Source: Muribaculaceae bacterium Isolate-037 (Harlan)
GTDB lineage: Bacteria; Bacteroidota; Bacteroidia; Bacteroidales; Muribaculaceae
Reading direction: 5' to 3'
DNA length: 45,769 bases
Assembly: GCA_003762615.1 (NCBI GenBank)
Contig: RIAZ01000035.1
Coordinates: 1 to 45,769, forward strand
A program made the translations under genes and the position numbers. Under the pieces are notes generated by a model, which made no database searches, had not been told where the DNA came from, and saw nothing but the letters and a program-made list of their open reading frames with translations. The number at the start of each line of letters is the position of its first letter. Position 1 is the stretch's first letter. Shown one piece after another: positions 35,041 to 41,921 of this stretch.

Positions 35041-36336
35041 TTACATTGGCAAGGATACTTTTCGTATAGGCAGAGCAAATCGCGTGCTTATCTTCCGATC
35101 TCCATCTTTCACAACCTCGAATACTATCTGATTGGTAGCACGTTCAACCACCACACGCACTTCGGGATTGTCGTCATGATCAGTAGTCGCACTCACGATA
35201 TTGCCATCTTCATCAGTCTGTATTCTGACAAGTATCTTATCCGGAATTAAATCTTTATACGCCAACTCCATCGACATTTCAAATTGCTTTAATAGCGGCT
35301 CCGGATCAGTCAATGGAGAAGGAAGCCTCATAGTGACTAATGTCGCAGGTAATTCTTTAGGTGTATTTTTTTCAACGGAATATTCTGCAACTATTTCAGT
35401 TGGTGGTTGAGTTATTGAAGGAAATTTATTATTCAAGATTGTATCGTGTATGACCACTGACCACGGCGCTGTATCTGCGTATACTGCCAATGCAAGCATC
35501 GGAAGTATAGTTAAGGCAATCCATTTGATACCTTTTGGCGAGTCATTTTGATTCATAGTTAGGACTCGCCGACGAAAATCCTTTTTGCTCATGGCAAAAT
35601 TGTTTGCGATATGCAATGTACGATGACCTACAGCTTTAGCTATAAGTAGCCGTTGGTAACTCAACACGTCAATATTGGAATCAATCACTTTAGCATCAGC
35701 CTCATATTCATGATTAAGTTTGATGAGATTCTTGAGCATCCATGCAAATGGGTTATACCACATGAATATGCAGAAAAAATCAGCAATGGCAACATCAATC
35801 CAATGTTTCTTAAATGTATGAGCTTCTTCATGTATCAGTATCGATTGCTCATTTTCCGAATATGGAAGGACTATAAATTGCCCCCAACTGAACGGAGTAA
35901 TCCCATTATTTTCATGACGGCATAGCACATAACCGTCAATCCGCTGTTTCTCTGACTTAGAGATAATCCTCCATAATTGGAAATATGAAATAAATAGCCG
36001 AACGGCAAGTACAAAAACGCCGATCCAATATAGACCAAGTATAAACGGCAGAAGTTCAAAGTGTGATGTTACAACTTCTGGTTGCACCACATTAAATGCA
36101 GTGATTTCCAAAGGTCGGATGATATTTGTCTGTAGTGAAGGATCTGTTGGCATTGCATCTGCAATTGGCTTATATGTCAATGCGATTGGGACTAAAACCA
36201 TAATGGCAATTCCTGATAGCATCAACATTCGGTTAAACCGGAACGAGCAACACCGTTTTACCATAATCCAGAAAACCGGATATAGCATCACCATCATAAG
36301 AGATGCCGAAAGAGAGTGTGAAAATATAGTGTTCAT
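35041..36336 (-). CDS. BlaR1-like M56 family membrane metallopeptidase (431 aa)
   Basis: Several hydrophobic segments (ASLMMVMLYPVFWIMV; LMLSGIAIMVLVPIALTY; LLPFILGLYWIGVFVLAVRLF) and the zinc site HEEAH (169-173) with NHEYEAD (208-214). The usual M56 segment SWGQFIVLPYS precedes it. The periplasmic C-terminus (about 320-431) ends with a beta-rich domain. M56 proteins sense an external signal and cleave a cytoplasmic repressor. Its start overlaps the BlaI stop in a TAATG, so the repressor and protease are a pair. Nothing here is a beta-lactamase: the linked genes are receptor, GLPGLI protein and lipoprotein. Confidence 0.88.
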   Translation of the reverse strand: MNTIFSHSLSASLMMVMLYPVFWIMVKRCCSFRFNRMLMLSGIAIMVLVPIALTYKPIADAMPTDPSLQTNIIRPLEITAFNVVQPEVVTSHFELLPFILGLYWIGVFVLAVRLFISYFQLWRIISKSEKQRIDGYVLCRHENNGITPFSWGQFIVLPYSENEQSILIHEEAHTFKKHWIDVAIADFFCIFMWYNPFAWMLKNLIKLNHEYEADAKVIDSNIDVLSYQRLLIAKAVGHRTLHIANNFAMSKKDFRRRVLTMNQNDSPKGIKWIALTILPMLALAVYADTAPWSVVIHDTILNNKFPSITQPPTEIVAEYSVEKNTPKELPATLVTMRLPSPLTDPEPLLKQFEMSMELAYKDLIPDKILVRIQTDEDGNIVSATTDHDDNPEVRVVVERATNQIVFEVVKDGDRKISTRFALPIRKVSLPM

Positions 36337-36707
36337 TACTGTTCGGTTTTATGAGATTGCTCAACCTCGTTGAGTAACTTTCGTAAATCTTCAATCGGCA
36401 GATTGCCGTCTTCTACAAATGAAGAAACAACCTTGAGATATGAATTTTTGAAATACCTGCTCACTAAATTTCCGATGGATTTCTTGCCCATTTCCTGTTC
36501 GGCTATTGCTGCGTGATAGAGGTAAGTCTTACCTTGTTGGGTGTGTCCAACATATCCTTTATCTTCCAACGCACGCACAATAGTTGATATAGTGTTGAAA
36601 TGTGGTTTGGGGTCATCATACATGTCAACAATATCCTTAACATGCAATGCTCCGTGTTTCCAAAAGAAACCGAGTACTTCTTCTTCTTTTGCCGTCAGTT
36701 TTTCCAT
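36336..36707 (-). CDS. BlaI/MecI/CopY-family repressor (123 aa)
   Basis: I start at MEKLTAKEEE (36707); a longer frame from 36728 would put the start next to the promoter -7 box. The winged helix reads EEEVLGFFWKHGALHVKDIVDMY, then FNTISTIVRALEDKGYVGH (recognition helix) and the wing TYLYHAAIAEQEM. The C-terminal helices (FKNSYLKVVSSFVEDGNLPIEDLRKLLNEVE) are for dimerisation. It is expected to bind the two adjacent 17-bp operators and to be cleaved by the M56 protease encoded next to it. Confidence 0.9.
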   Translation of the reverse strand: MEKLTAKEEEVLGFFWKHGALHVKDIVDMYDDPKPHFNTISTIVRALEDKGYVGHTQQGKTYLYHAAIAEQEMGKKSIGNLVSRYFKNSYLKVVSSFVEDGNLPIEDLRKLLNEVEQSHKTEQ

Positions 36708-36725
36708 ACTAAAGAATTTATGGTG

Positions 36726-36769
36726 CAAATATAAACTATAATTTATAGTTGCAACTATATTTTATAGTT
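36726..36769 (-). promoter_or_regulatory. blaI promoter with two 17-bp palindromic operators
   Basis: Operator 1 is AACTATAATTTATAGTT (36734-36750) and operator 2 is AACTATATTTTATAGTT (36753-36769): perfect 7-bp arms around 3 bp. The minus-strand -7 box is TATATTTG (36733-36726), and a GTTG -33 box lies at 36755-36752, 18 bp away. Operator 1 fills the spacer and operator 2 covers the -33 box, so bound repressor would block polymerase. The start point would be near 36719, giving a leader of about 12 nt. Confidence 0.85.
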
Positions 36770-36791
36770 AATAATTGTTAACACCTTTTTT

Positions 36792-36819
36792 ACTGAAGTG
36801 TCGCAAGCTGTACTTCAGT
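36792..36819. repeat. Inverted repeat between the two BlaI systems
   Basis: ACTGAAGT (36792-36799) and ACTTCAGT (36812-36819) are exact inverses around 12 bp. It lies upstream of the blaI promoter and beyond the stop of the receptor gene at 36976. There is no U-tract on either strand. Nothing else is seen in 36770-36975. Confidence 0.45.
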
Positions 36820-36975
36820 TGTTTATGGTTTATGGAAATATACAAATCTTTTAACTCTTACTTATCTCAAAATGAAGTTATTCCTAAAGGTTAACAAACC
36901 AATGTGATAACCGAGACTACAAAAATAAGAATAATTCCGGTATGGGACAACATGAAATCTCTGTATGAAGTTTCG

Positions 36976-39114
36976 TTATTTGGTTCGCCCGGATTGATCT
37001 TCCTTGGAATTGCGGAACACGCCGACAACCTTCTCGCGACCGAATGTGTAGCTGATACCAAAGATGACATAAGCACTATTAGGGTTGAATGTGTGTCGAA
37101 TTGTGTAGTCCGCATAATGTTCCTTTGATTTCGTTTTGTTCCATCCGAATATATCATTAGCTGTCAGACTTAAGTTCAGTCGGTTGTTGAGCAATGCATA
37201 TCTGATGGTAAAGTTGAGAATCTGGAATGATTCATAGTTTACCATATTTTGCTGCCACGGGAAGAAATGAGTAAACCGAGCATTGAATTTCAATGTCTTC
37301 TGCCTGTTGAGCATCCAATTAGCCGACACTTCTATTTTTCCCGACCAATCCTCTATGTTATTTACCTGAAAATCGGATAAGTTGCAGCGTGAATAAGTAT
37401 GGAACGCTTCTCCTCCCACTTGCATTTCCCACCAATCAAAGATATTACGCTTATATGAAGCATATAAGCCTGTTTTATTAGTTGTCAAGCAGTTGTAAGG
37501 TATTGTGCTCATAATCCCATCCTTATCAAAGCGGCGAATGTGGGTGATTGCATCAGATGCAAAAGATGTATATAGCACAGCGTAAAGTCCCCCCAACCCG
37601 TAGTAGTTTATTTCCGCATTGTTATAGATTGTAGGTTTTAACTCCGGATTTCCACCGGAATATTCATCTGTTGTAGAATAATACCTGAATGGGTTTAGTT
37701 CCCATAGATTTGGACGTCCCATCCCAATGGAATAGCCTAGATTAAAAGACCCGATATTGTTTTTACTCCATGAAAGATTGGCAGTAGGAAACAACTGACC
37801 ATAATTATTTCTATTGATTTCAGAGGTTGTACGCTGTACCCCTTTAGTCCAAGTGTATTCATATCTGAGACCGACTTTGCCCCACAAGCCATTTCCAAAT
37901 GAGCGTGACGCTGAGAAATAGGCGGCAGCTATTCGCTCTTTGTAGTCAAACAGATTTACAGTCAAATGTTCGGCGGCACCGCCTGCTTCAAAATATTGAG
38001 TGTAATTATCTGAAGAGTTGAGAATATCCGTATATGAAATGCCTGTCTCAAGTTGACCCCAAGAATATGGAAGTTTAAAGTCAGCCTTGCCAATATGAAA
38101 ACGATAGTCATTGTCTCCGGTTTCATCAATTCCGTTTTCGCCAAAATCATTGTTATATGTTGTGCTGATAATGGCAGACTCCGGGCTATGCCGATTAAAG
38201 TAATTATATGTCAATTCCATTCGTTCCCCCTTATTCCCAAAAGACCAATCATAGAACCCTGTTAATGTCAACGCATTATTCGGACATGATTTGGATGTGG
38301 TGAGTGTGGATGACGTATAATTCCTATAATCAGTGAAATTAGAACCATTTACCGATGTGTTGCCATATTTATAGTTGGCGATTATTCCCATATTCATGGA
38401 TGGGGTGAATTTATATCGTAACAATGCGTTAAGCCCTGTGGAGAAGTCATGTGACTTATTAGAAGTGGAGGATTTTCGCGTATAATCGGCAAAAATATAC
38501 TGCATCTCGTTGTCGTTTTCATTATGGTAGTTCTGAAGGTTTACATCAAATGCTATTTCCACCCGACGCGTAGTGTGGCTTATGCTTCCACTGAAATACT
38601 CACGAAGTTTGTTCCCCTGATTAAGAGATCCGTAAACACTGCCCCGTGTTCCTAAGCTCTCGTTGCGTGTTGTGATGGAGATATAGACAGCATTGGCTTC
38701 AACTGTATAGCGCGAAGGAGGCGTTGTGAGCAACTCTATTTTTTCAATGTTTTCAGCAAGGAGATTTTGCAACCGCATTTTCATTGCCGATGCATCGAGT
38801 TCCATAAGAACCCCATCAATTATATAACGGATATTCCCTTTTCCCGCAACGCTCACTGACCCATTATTGACAGAAACGCGGGGGATACGGTCAAGAAGTG
38901 TCATACCATCAAGTCCTTTTGCATAGGGATCGTTCTTGACAAGATAGATCAGTTTGCCTTCCTGTTGCTTCACTACGGGGCGTCGAGCCACCACCACTAC
39001 TTCGTTGAGTTCAAGTTGCCGCTCCCATTCATCGGCAATTGAGTCGGTAGTAGTTTGTGCGGATGCAATTGCTGGCATGCATGCAAAAAATAAGGTTAAA
39101 GTTGACTGTTTCAT
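36976..39114 (-). CDS. TonB-receptor-like outer-membrane protein, OMP_b-brl_3 type (712 aa)
   Basis: A signal peptide ends near ASAQ (residue 19). Residues about 30-50 carry LELNEVVVVARRPVVKQQEG, then a plug (LDGMTLLDRIPRVSVNNGSVSVAGKGNIRYIIDGVLMELD; IEKIELLTTPPSRYTVEANAVYISI) and a barrel of about 530 residues, with the last strand AYVIFGISYTFGRE followed by a short charged tail. It resembles the proteins at 18651 and 41922 and has no CarboxypepD_reg domain. It lies 85 bp after the interrupted M56 gene, with a stem-loop between, so it is probably the output gene of the second BlaI/M56 system. Confidence 0.82.
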   Translation of the reverse strand: MKQSTLTLFFACMPAIASAQTTTDSIADEWERQLELNEVVVVARRPVVKQQEGKLIYLVKNDPYAKGLDGMTLLDRIPRVSVNNGSVSVAGKGNIRYIIDGVLMELDASAMKMRLQNLLAENIEKIELLTTPPSRYTVEANAVYISITTRNESLGTRGSVYGSLNQGNKLREYFSGSISHTTRRVEIAFDVNLQNYHNENDNEMQYIFADYTRKSSTSNKSHDFSTGLNALLRYKFTPSMNMGIIANYKYGNTSVNGSNFTDYRNYTSSTLTTSKSCPNNALTLTGFYDWSFGNKGERMELTYNYFNRHSPESAIISTTYNNDFGENGIDETGDNDYRFHIGKADFKLPYSWGQLETGISYTDILNSSDNYTQYFEAGGAAEHLTVNLFDYKERIAAAYFSASRSFGNGLWGKVGLRYEYTWTKGVQRTTSEINRNNYGQLFPTANLSWSKNNIGSFNLGYSIGMGRPNLWELNPFRYYSTTDEYSGGNPELKPTIYNNAEINYYGLGGLYAVLYTSFASDAITHIRRFDKDGIMSTIPYNCLTTNKTGLYASYKRNIFDWWEMQVGGEAFHTYSRCNLSDFQVNNIEDWSGKIEVSANWMLNRQKTLKFNARFTHFFPWQQNMVNYESFQILNFTIRYALLNNRLNLSLTANDIFGWNKTKSKEHYADYTIRHTFNPNSAYVIFGISYTFGREKVVGVFRNSKEDQSGRTK

Positions 39115-39151
39115 ATTCGTTAACTTTGTTTTTAAGGTATAAAACGGGCTG

Positions 39152-39171
39152 CTTCTTGAGAAATCAAGAAG
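39152..39171 (-). promoter_or_regulatory. Stem-loop between M56 gene and receptor gene
   Basis: CTTCTTGA (39152-39159), loop GAAA, TCAAGAAG (39164-39171). It lies in the 85-bp gap after the M56 gene and before the receptor. On the minus-strand RNA it is followed by CAGCCCGUUUUAU, a weak U-tract, so it could partly terminate transcription or protect the downstream mRNA. Confidence 0.5.
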
Positions 39172-39199
39172 TCAGTTTATTGATTATTAATTTATTATA

Positions 39200-40081
39200 T
39201 TATTTAGTCTTTATGATAAACCTGTGATTGTTACTGTCTCCCATTATAAACAATACATCATCTGATTTTATATGGGATAACTCACTCTGCGAAGCAAGAT
39301 GCTTGTTTATATAAAACTTTGGAGTCTCTCCCTCCGGCAAATCCATACTGATACTTACAAGCTGACCATCCCGGGTATAATAGACTAAATGGTTGACGCC
39401 ATATACTTCATATATTAGCTGATTGTAATCAGATGTGAATATGTAAGTTCCGGCAATCTCAGATAGCTGCGAAGCAAGAACCGGAGTATTAATTCCAAAT
39501 ATAGTCATGGCGACTATCGGCACGAAAAGTGATGCCAAGACCTTGCGCAGAGGGTTGCTACGTGGTGACATCATCAATTTGATGCGCGTTTTCAGTTGAC
39601 CATGACATAGGCTGTCGGCTATAGAGGGAAATAATGAGCCAGAGGCATTTCTGATAAGCAACATCTGATATTGCCGTCGGTCTATACCGGACTTAATCAT
39701 GAAATTGTCAACTTCAAATTCGTGTACATTCTGCAACTCTCTCATCATAAGATATGCAGCCGGATTAAACCAATTGATAATAATAATAGCCTGACCAATG
39801 GCAAGGTCAATCCAATGGCACAGATTAATGTGAACACGTTCGTGAGCAATGATCATATCAAGATCATCATTTGGTGTCTCCTCATACGGGACTACGATGT
39901 ATTTTCCCCAGCTAAATGGAGATATTTTTTTGTTGTCTGAAAAAACAAGAGTGAATTTATCTCGTTTCTCTTTTACTCCATGCCTGATGATTTGCATTAT
40001 ATGCAGTATAGAATGGGATGTCACGACGATAGCCACAATCGCTCCTGCCATATAGATTATACTCACTATCTTGGGCCACAT
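39200..40081 (-). CDS. M56 (BlaR1-like) metallopeptidase, main part after an in-frame stop (293 aa)
   Basis: It contains a membrane segment (IVSIIYMAGAIVAIVVTSHSIL), SWGKYIVVPYE, the zinc site HERVH (80-84 of this frame) and HEFEVDNF (109-116). The C-terminal part is shorter than in the protein at 35041. It is in the same frame as the 5' part at 40124-40336: the only break is TAA at 40126-40124, followed by 14 codons to this ATG. Without the stop the gene would encode about 378 residues. It is therefore a nonsense-interrupted gene; this part could still be made from the ATG at 40081 but would lack the first membrane segments. Confidence 0.82.
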   Translation of the reverse strand: MWPKIVSIIYMAGAIVAIVVTSHSILHIMQIIRHGVKEKRDKFTLVFSDNKKISPFSWGKYIVVPYEETPNDDLDMIIAHERVHINLCHWIDLAIGQAIIIINWFNPAAYLMMRELQNVHEFEVDNFMIKSGIDRRQYQMLLIRNASGSLFPSIADSLCHGQLKTRIKLMMSPRSNPLRKVLASLFVPIVAMTIFGINTPVLASQLSEIAGTYIFTSDYNQLIYEVYGVNHLVYYTRDGQLVSISMDLPEGETPKFYINKHLASQSELSHIKSDDVLFIMGDSNNHRFIIKTK

Positions 40082-40123
40082 TGGAGCAGGTCTATCGGAA
40101 AGAGCAGTAACTTCCTCTTTGAT

Positions 40124-40336
40124 TTACAGCTCCGGTGACTCCGCATCAGGTTCTGTATATGCAGATGAATACAAAGTGTAAGCAGGTATTGCAATTAGTA
40201 CTATTACATACATACAAAGCAAGACGACTCGGTTAAATCGACTGAAAGTACAACTCGCCAGAGTCCATTTATATAGTAGATACACCACGCATAGCAACAA
40301 AGCCACTTGTAGTGCATATTGGGTGATTGCTCCCAT
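40124..40336 (-). CDS. M56 (BlaR1-like) metallopeptidase, N-terminal part before an in-frame stop (70 aa)
   Basis: MGAITQYALQVALLLCVVYLLYKW and VVLLCMYVIVLIAIPAYTLY are the first two membrane segments of an M56 protein, matching the beginning of the intact protein at 35041 in layout. The frame ends PEL and TAA, then continues in frame IKEEVTALSDRPAP into the part at 39200-40081. It starts 5 bp after the BlaI-type gene stop, so the pair was an operon before the interruption. Confidence 0.75.
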   Translation of the reverse strand: MGAITQYALQVALLLCVVYLLYKWTLASCTFSRFNRVVLLCMYVIVLIAIPAYTLYSSAYTEPDAESPEL

Positions 40337-40341
40337 AGACT

Positions 40342-40701
40342 TTATTTTTTCTTTTCTATAATCTCAATAATTTCGCGCAGTTCATCAGCTGTGATTGAAT
40401 CATCACGTGTCAAGGTGGAAACGAGATTGAACGACGAGCCACCGAAAAATCGACTGATAATGCTTTTCAGGGATTGCTGTCGGTAAGGCTCAAGCTCCTT
40501 AATGGGATGATAGCGGTTGGCGTTTCCGAGAAACTCTTTTTTTACCCACCCCTTGGTTTCCAATCCTTTCAAGAAGGTTGCTACAGTATTGAAATGAGGA
40601 CGAGGCTCAGGCATCGATTCCACAATTTCGCGCACGAAAAGAGGACCCTTGTTCCAAAGGATACTCATTATCTCTTCTTCACGTTCAGATAGTTTCTTCA
40701 T
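40342..40701 (-). CDS. BlaI/MecI/CopY-family repressor (119 aa)
   Basis: The winged helix reads KLSEREEEIMSILWNKGPLFVREIVESM, then FNTVATFLKGLETKGWVKKE (recognition helix), followed by the wing with ANRYHP. The C-terminal helices (SLKSIISRFFGGSSFNLVSTL; TADELREIIEIIE) are for dimerisation. It is related to, but clearly different from, the repressor at 36336. It is followed at 5 bp by the interrupted M56 gene. If the protease is dead, this repressor would stay bound. Confidence 0.9.
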   Translation of the reverse strand: MKKLSEREEEIMSILWNKGPLFVREIVESMPEPRPHFNTVATFLKGLETKGWVKKEFLGNANRYHPIKELEPYRQQSLKSIISRFFGGSSFNLVSTLTRDDSITADELREIIEIIEKKK

Positions 40702-40726
40702 AATGGTGTCAAATTTAATTACACCG

Positions 40727-40771
40727 CAAAGATAATACTAATTTTTAAGTTATACCACTAAAGATGTAGTG
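40727..40771 (-). promoter_or_regulatory. Promoter of the second blaI gene with a candidate operator
   Basis: The -7 box on the minus strand is TATCTTTG (40734-40727). About 20 bp further there is no clear TTTG. Instead a dyad CACTAAAGATGTAGTG (40756-40771, arms CACTA/TAGTG) covers and follows the -33 position. It differs in sequence from the operators at 36734-36769, so the two repressors may not cross-bind. Confidence 0.55.
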
Positions 40772-40954
40772 ATAATCAAAATATTTTAGTAATAAAATTA
40801 ATATCCAATTATAAATTACTGAATTATTGAGATATACGATATTTTTTATTTAGTCATAAAATTAGAATGAAATGCCCGGTCTCAATATTACCAATATGTA
40901 AGGATTACACTTTAGTAATAAAACCACCAATATCCCAACAATATAAACTTATAA

Positions 40955-40986
40955 GTTGCACAATAAAAAATTTAGGCTTATCTTTG
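40955..40986 (+). promoter_or_regulatory. Bacteroides-type promoter of the toxin-antitoxin pair
   Basis: GTTG (40955-40958), 20 bp, TATCTTTG (40979-40986). Transcription would start near 40993, only about 15 nt before the ATG at 41008. This excludes the upstream ATG at 40867 as the start. Confidence 0.75.
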
Positions 40987-41007
40987 CATAAATTAAATTT
41001 TCAGATT

Positions 41008-41556
41008 ATGGAATTTGTAAGAATACTCAAAGATTATGACCATCTGTGGGCTGTCAAACAACCAGATAAGGAGGATGATGAGCTTACCGATATATTTAAT
41101 CGATGGAATAATGCCGAGTATCTACTTAATTTCTTTATGAAAAATTTCAATGATTTGAAATCATATTTTCATATTGAGAGAATCTCTGAAGCGATTGCAG
41201 AAACCTTTGAAGATGCAGATGCTTTGGAACAATTAATTCTCGAATTTCCTTATACTGAAAATCTGGATAATATTTTTCATCCTTTGGATATAACTGATGC
41301 TAATGAAGCTAGTCTATCTCGAAATAAAGCTAGGAATTGGAATCGCAATCGGCATACAAGTTGGTTGAGAGTATATGCAATTCGGATTGAACCAAATATT
41401 TATATCGTGACAGGCGGTGCTATTAAACTCATTCGAACTATGCAGGAGCGAGAACACACTAACCGTGAACTTGATAAACTCAACAGTTGTAAAAACTATT
41501 TGAAAAGCCACGGTGTTTTTGATATAGATAGTTTTGTTGAACTCATTAACGAATAG
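41008..41556 (+). CDS. Toxin-like protein of a two-gene toxin-antitoxin module (182 aa)
   Basis: I start at MEFVRILKDYDHLWAVKQPD (41008) because of the promoter just upstream; the ATG at 40867 is upstream of the promoter. Residues about 95-182 hold the conserved part: DANEASLSRNKARNWNRNRH, LRVYAIRIEPNIYIVTGGAIK, MQEREHTNREL and GVFDIDSFVEL. The order of a basic strand, VYAI, VTGGAIKL and a helix with R/H is like the RelE/HigB-type toxins, though the N-terminus of about 90 residues is extra. It is followed at 4 bp by a HTH protein, the toxin-first order seen in HigBA systems. Toxicity is inference. A fossil of the same gene lies at 648-716. Confidence 0.6.
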   Translation: MEFVRILKDYDHLWAVKQPDKEDDELTDIFNRWNNAEYLLNFFMKNFNDLKSYFHIERISEAIAETFEDADALEQLILEFPYTENLDNIFHPLDITDANEASLSRNKARNWNRNRHTSWLRVYAIRIEPNIYIVTGGAIKLIRTMQEREHTNRELDKLNSCKNYLKSHGVFDIDSFVELINE

Positions 41557-41560
41557 CATT

Positions 41561-41866
41561 ATGAGCAAAACATTGGATTTTTTAAAAGAGCATGAAAGCC
41601 AAAGCCCTTCTCGTTTTGTAGAAATGGCCACATGGCGAAAGGAAAATGATGGTTGGTTACGTTGGTCAAGAAATATAGCCCTCTCGCTAATTGACTACAT
41701 GCAGTCACATAATCTTTCGCGCACAGGTCTCGCAGAAGAACTTGGCGTGACACCGCAATATGTCAGTAAAATACTTTCAGGCAAAGTCAACTTCTCTTTC
41801 AAGAGCGTATATGAAATAGAGAATAAACTTGGTATCAGTTGCATGTCTGTCAATTTAGCTGAATGA
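41561..41866 (+). CDS. XRE/HigA-like HTH antitoxin (101 aa)
   Basis: I start at MSKTLDFLKEHE (41561), 4 bp after the toxin stop; the frame open from 41534 overlaps the toxin gene. The HTH_3/XRE domain is clear: SRTGLAEELGVTPQYVSKILSGKVNFSFKSVYEIENKLGI (about residues 51-90). The first 45 residues (ESQSPSRFVEMATWRKENDGWLRWSRNIA) probably bind the toxin. It ends MSVNLAE with the stop inside a 14-bp inverted repeat. It is expected to neutralise the toxin and repress the promoter at 40955. Confidence 0.85.
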   Translation: MSKTLDFLKEHESQSPSRFVEMATWRKENDGWLRWSRNIALSLIDYMQSHNLSRTGLAEELGVTPQYVSKILSGKVNFSFKSVYEIENKLGISCMSVNLAE

Positions 41867-41894
41867 AGTCATTTAAACTTATGACTTCATTCAG
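41859..41894. terminator. 14-bp inverted repeat at the end of the toxin-antitoxin operon
   Basis: CTGAATGAAGTCAT (41859-41872) and ATGACTTCATTCAG (41881-41894) pair exactly around TTAAACTT. The left arm includes the antitoxin stop codon. It lies between convergent genes, so it probably ends both transcripts, although U-tracts are poor. Confidence 0.6.
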
Positions 41895-41921
41895 TAATCT
41901 TCAATCATATTGTCTGTAATA

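Noticed and set aside
35041..36728. Beta-lactam resistance module
   Set aside because: The BlaI/M56 pairs resemble BlaI/BlaR1, but no beta-lactamase or PBP2a-like gene is nearby; the linked genes are receptors and lipoproteins.
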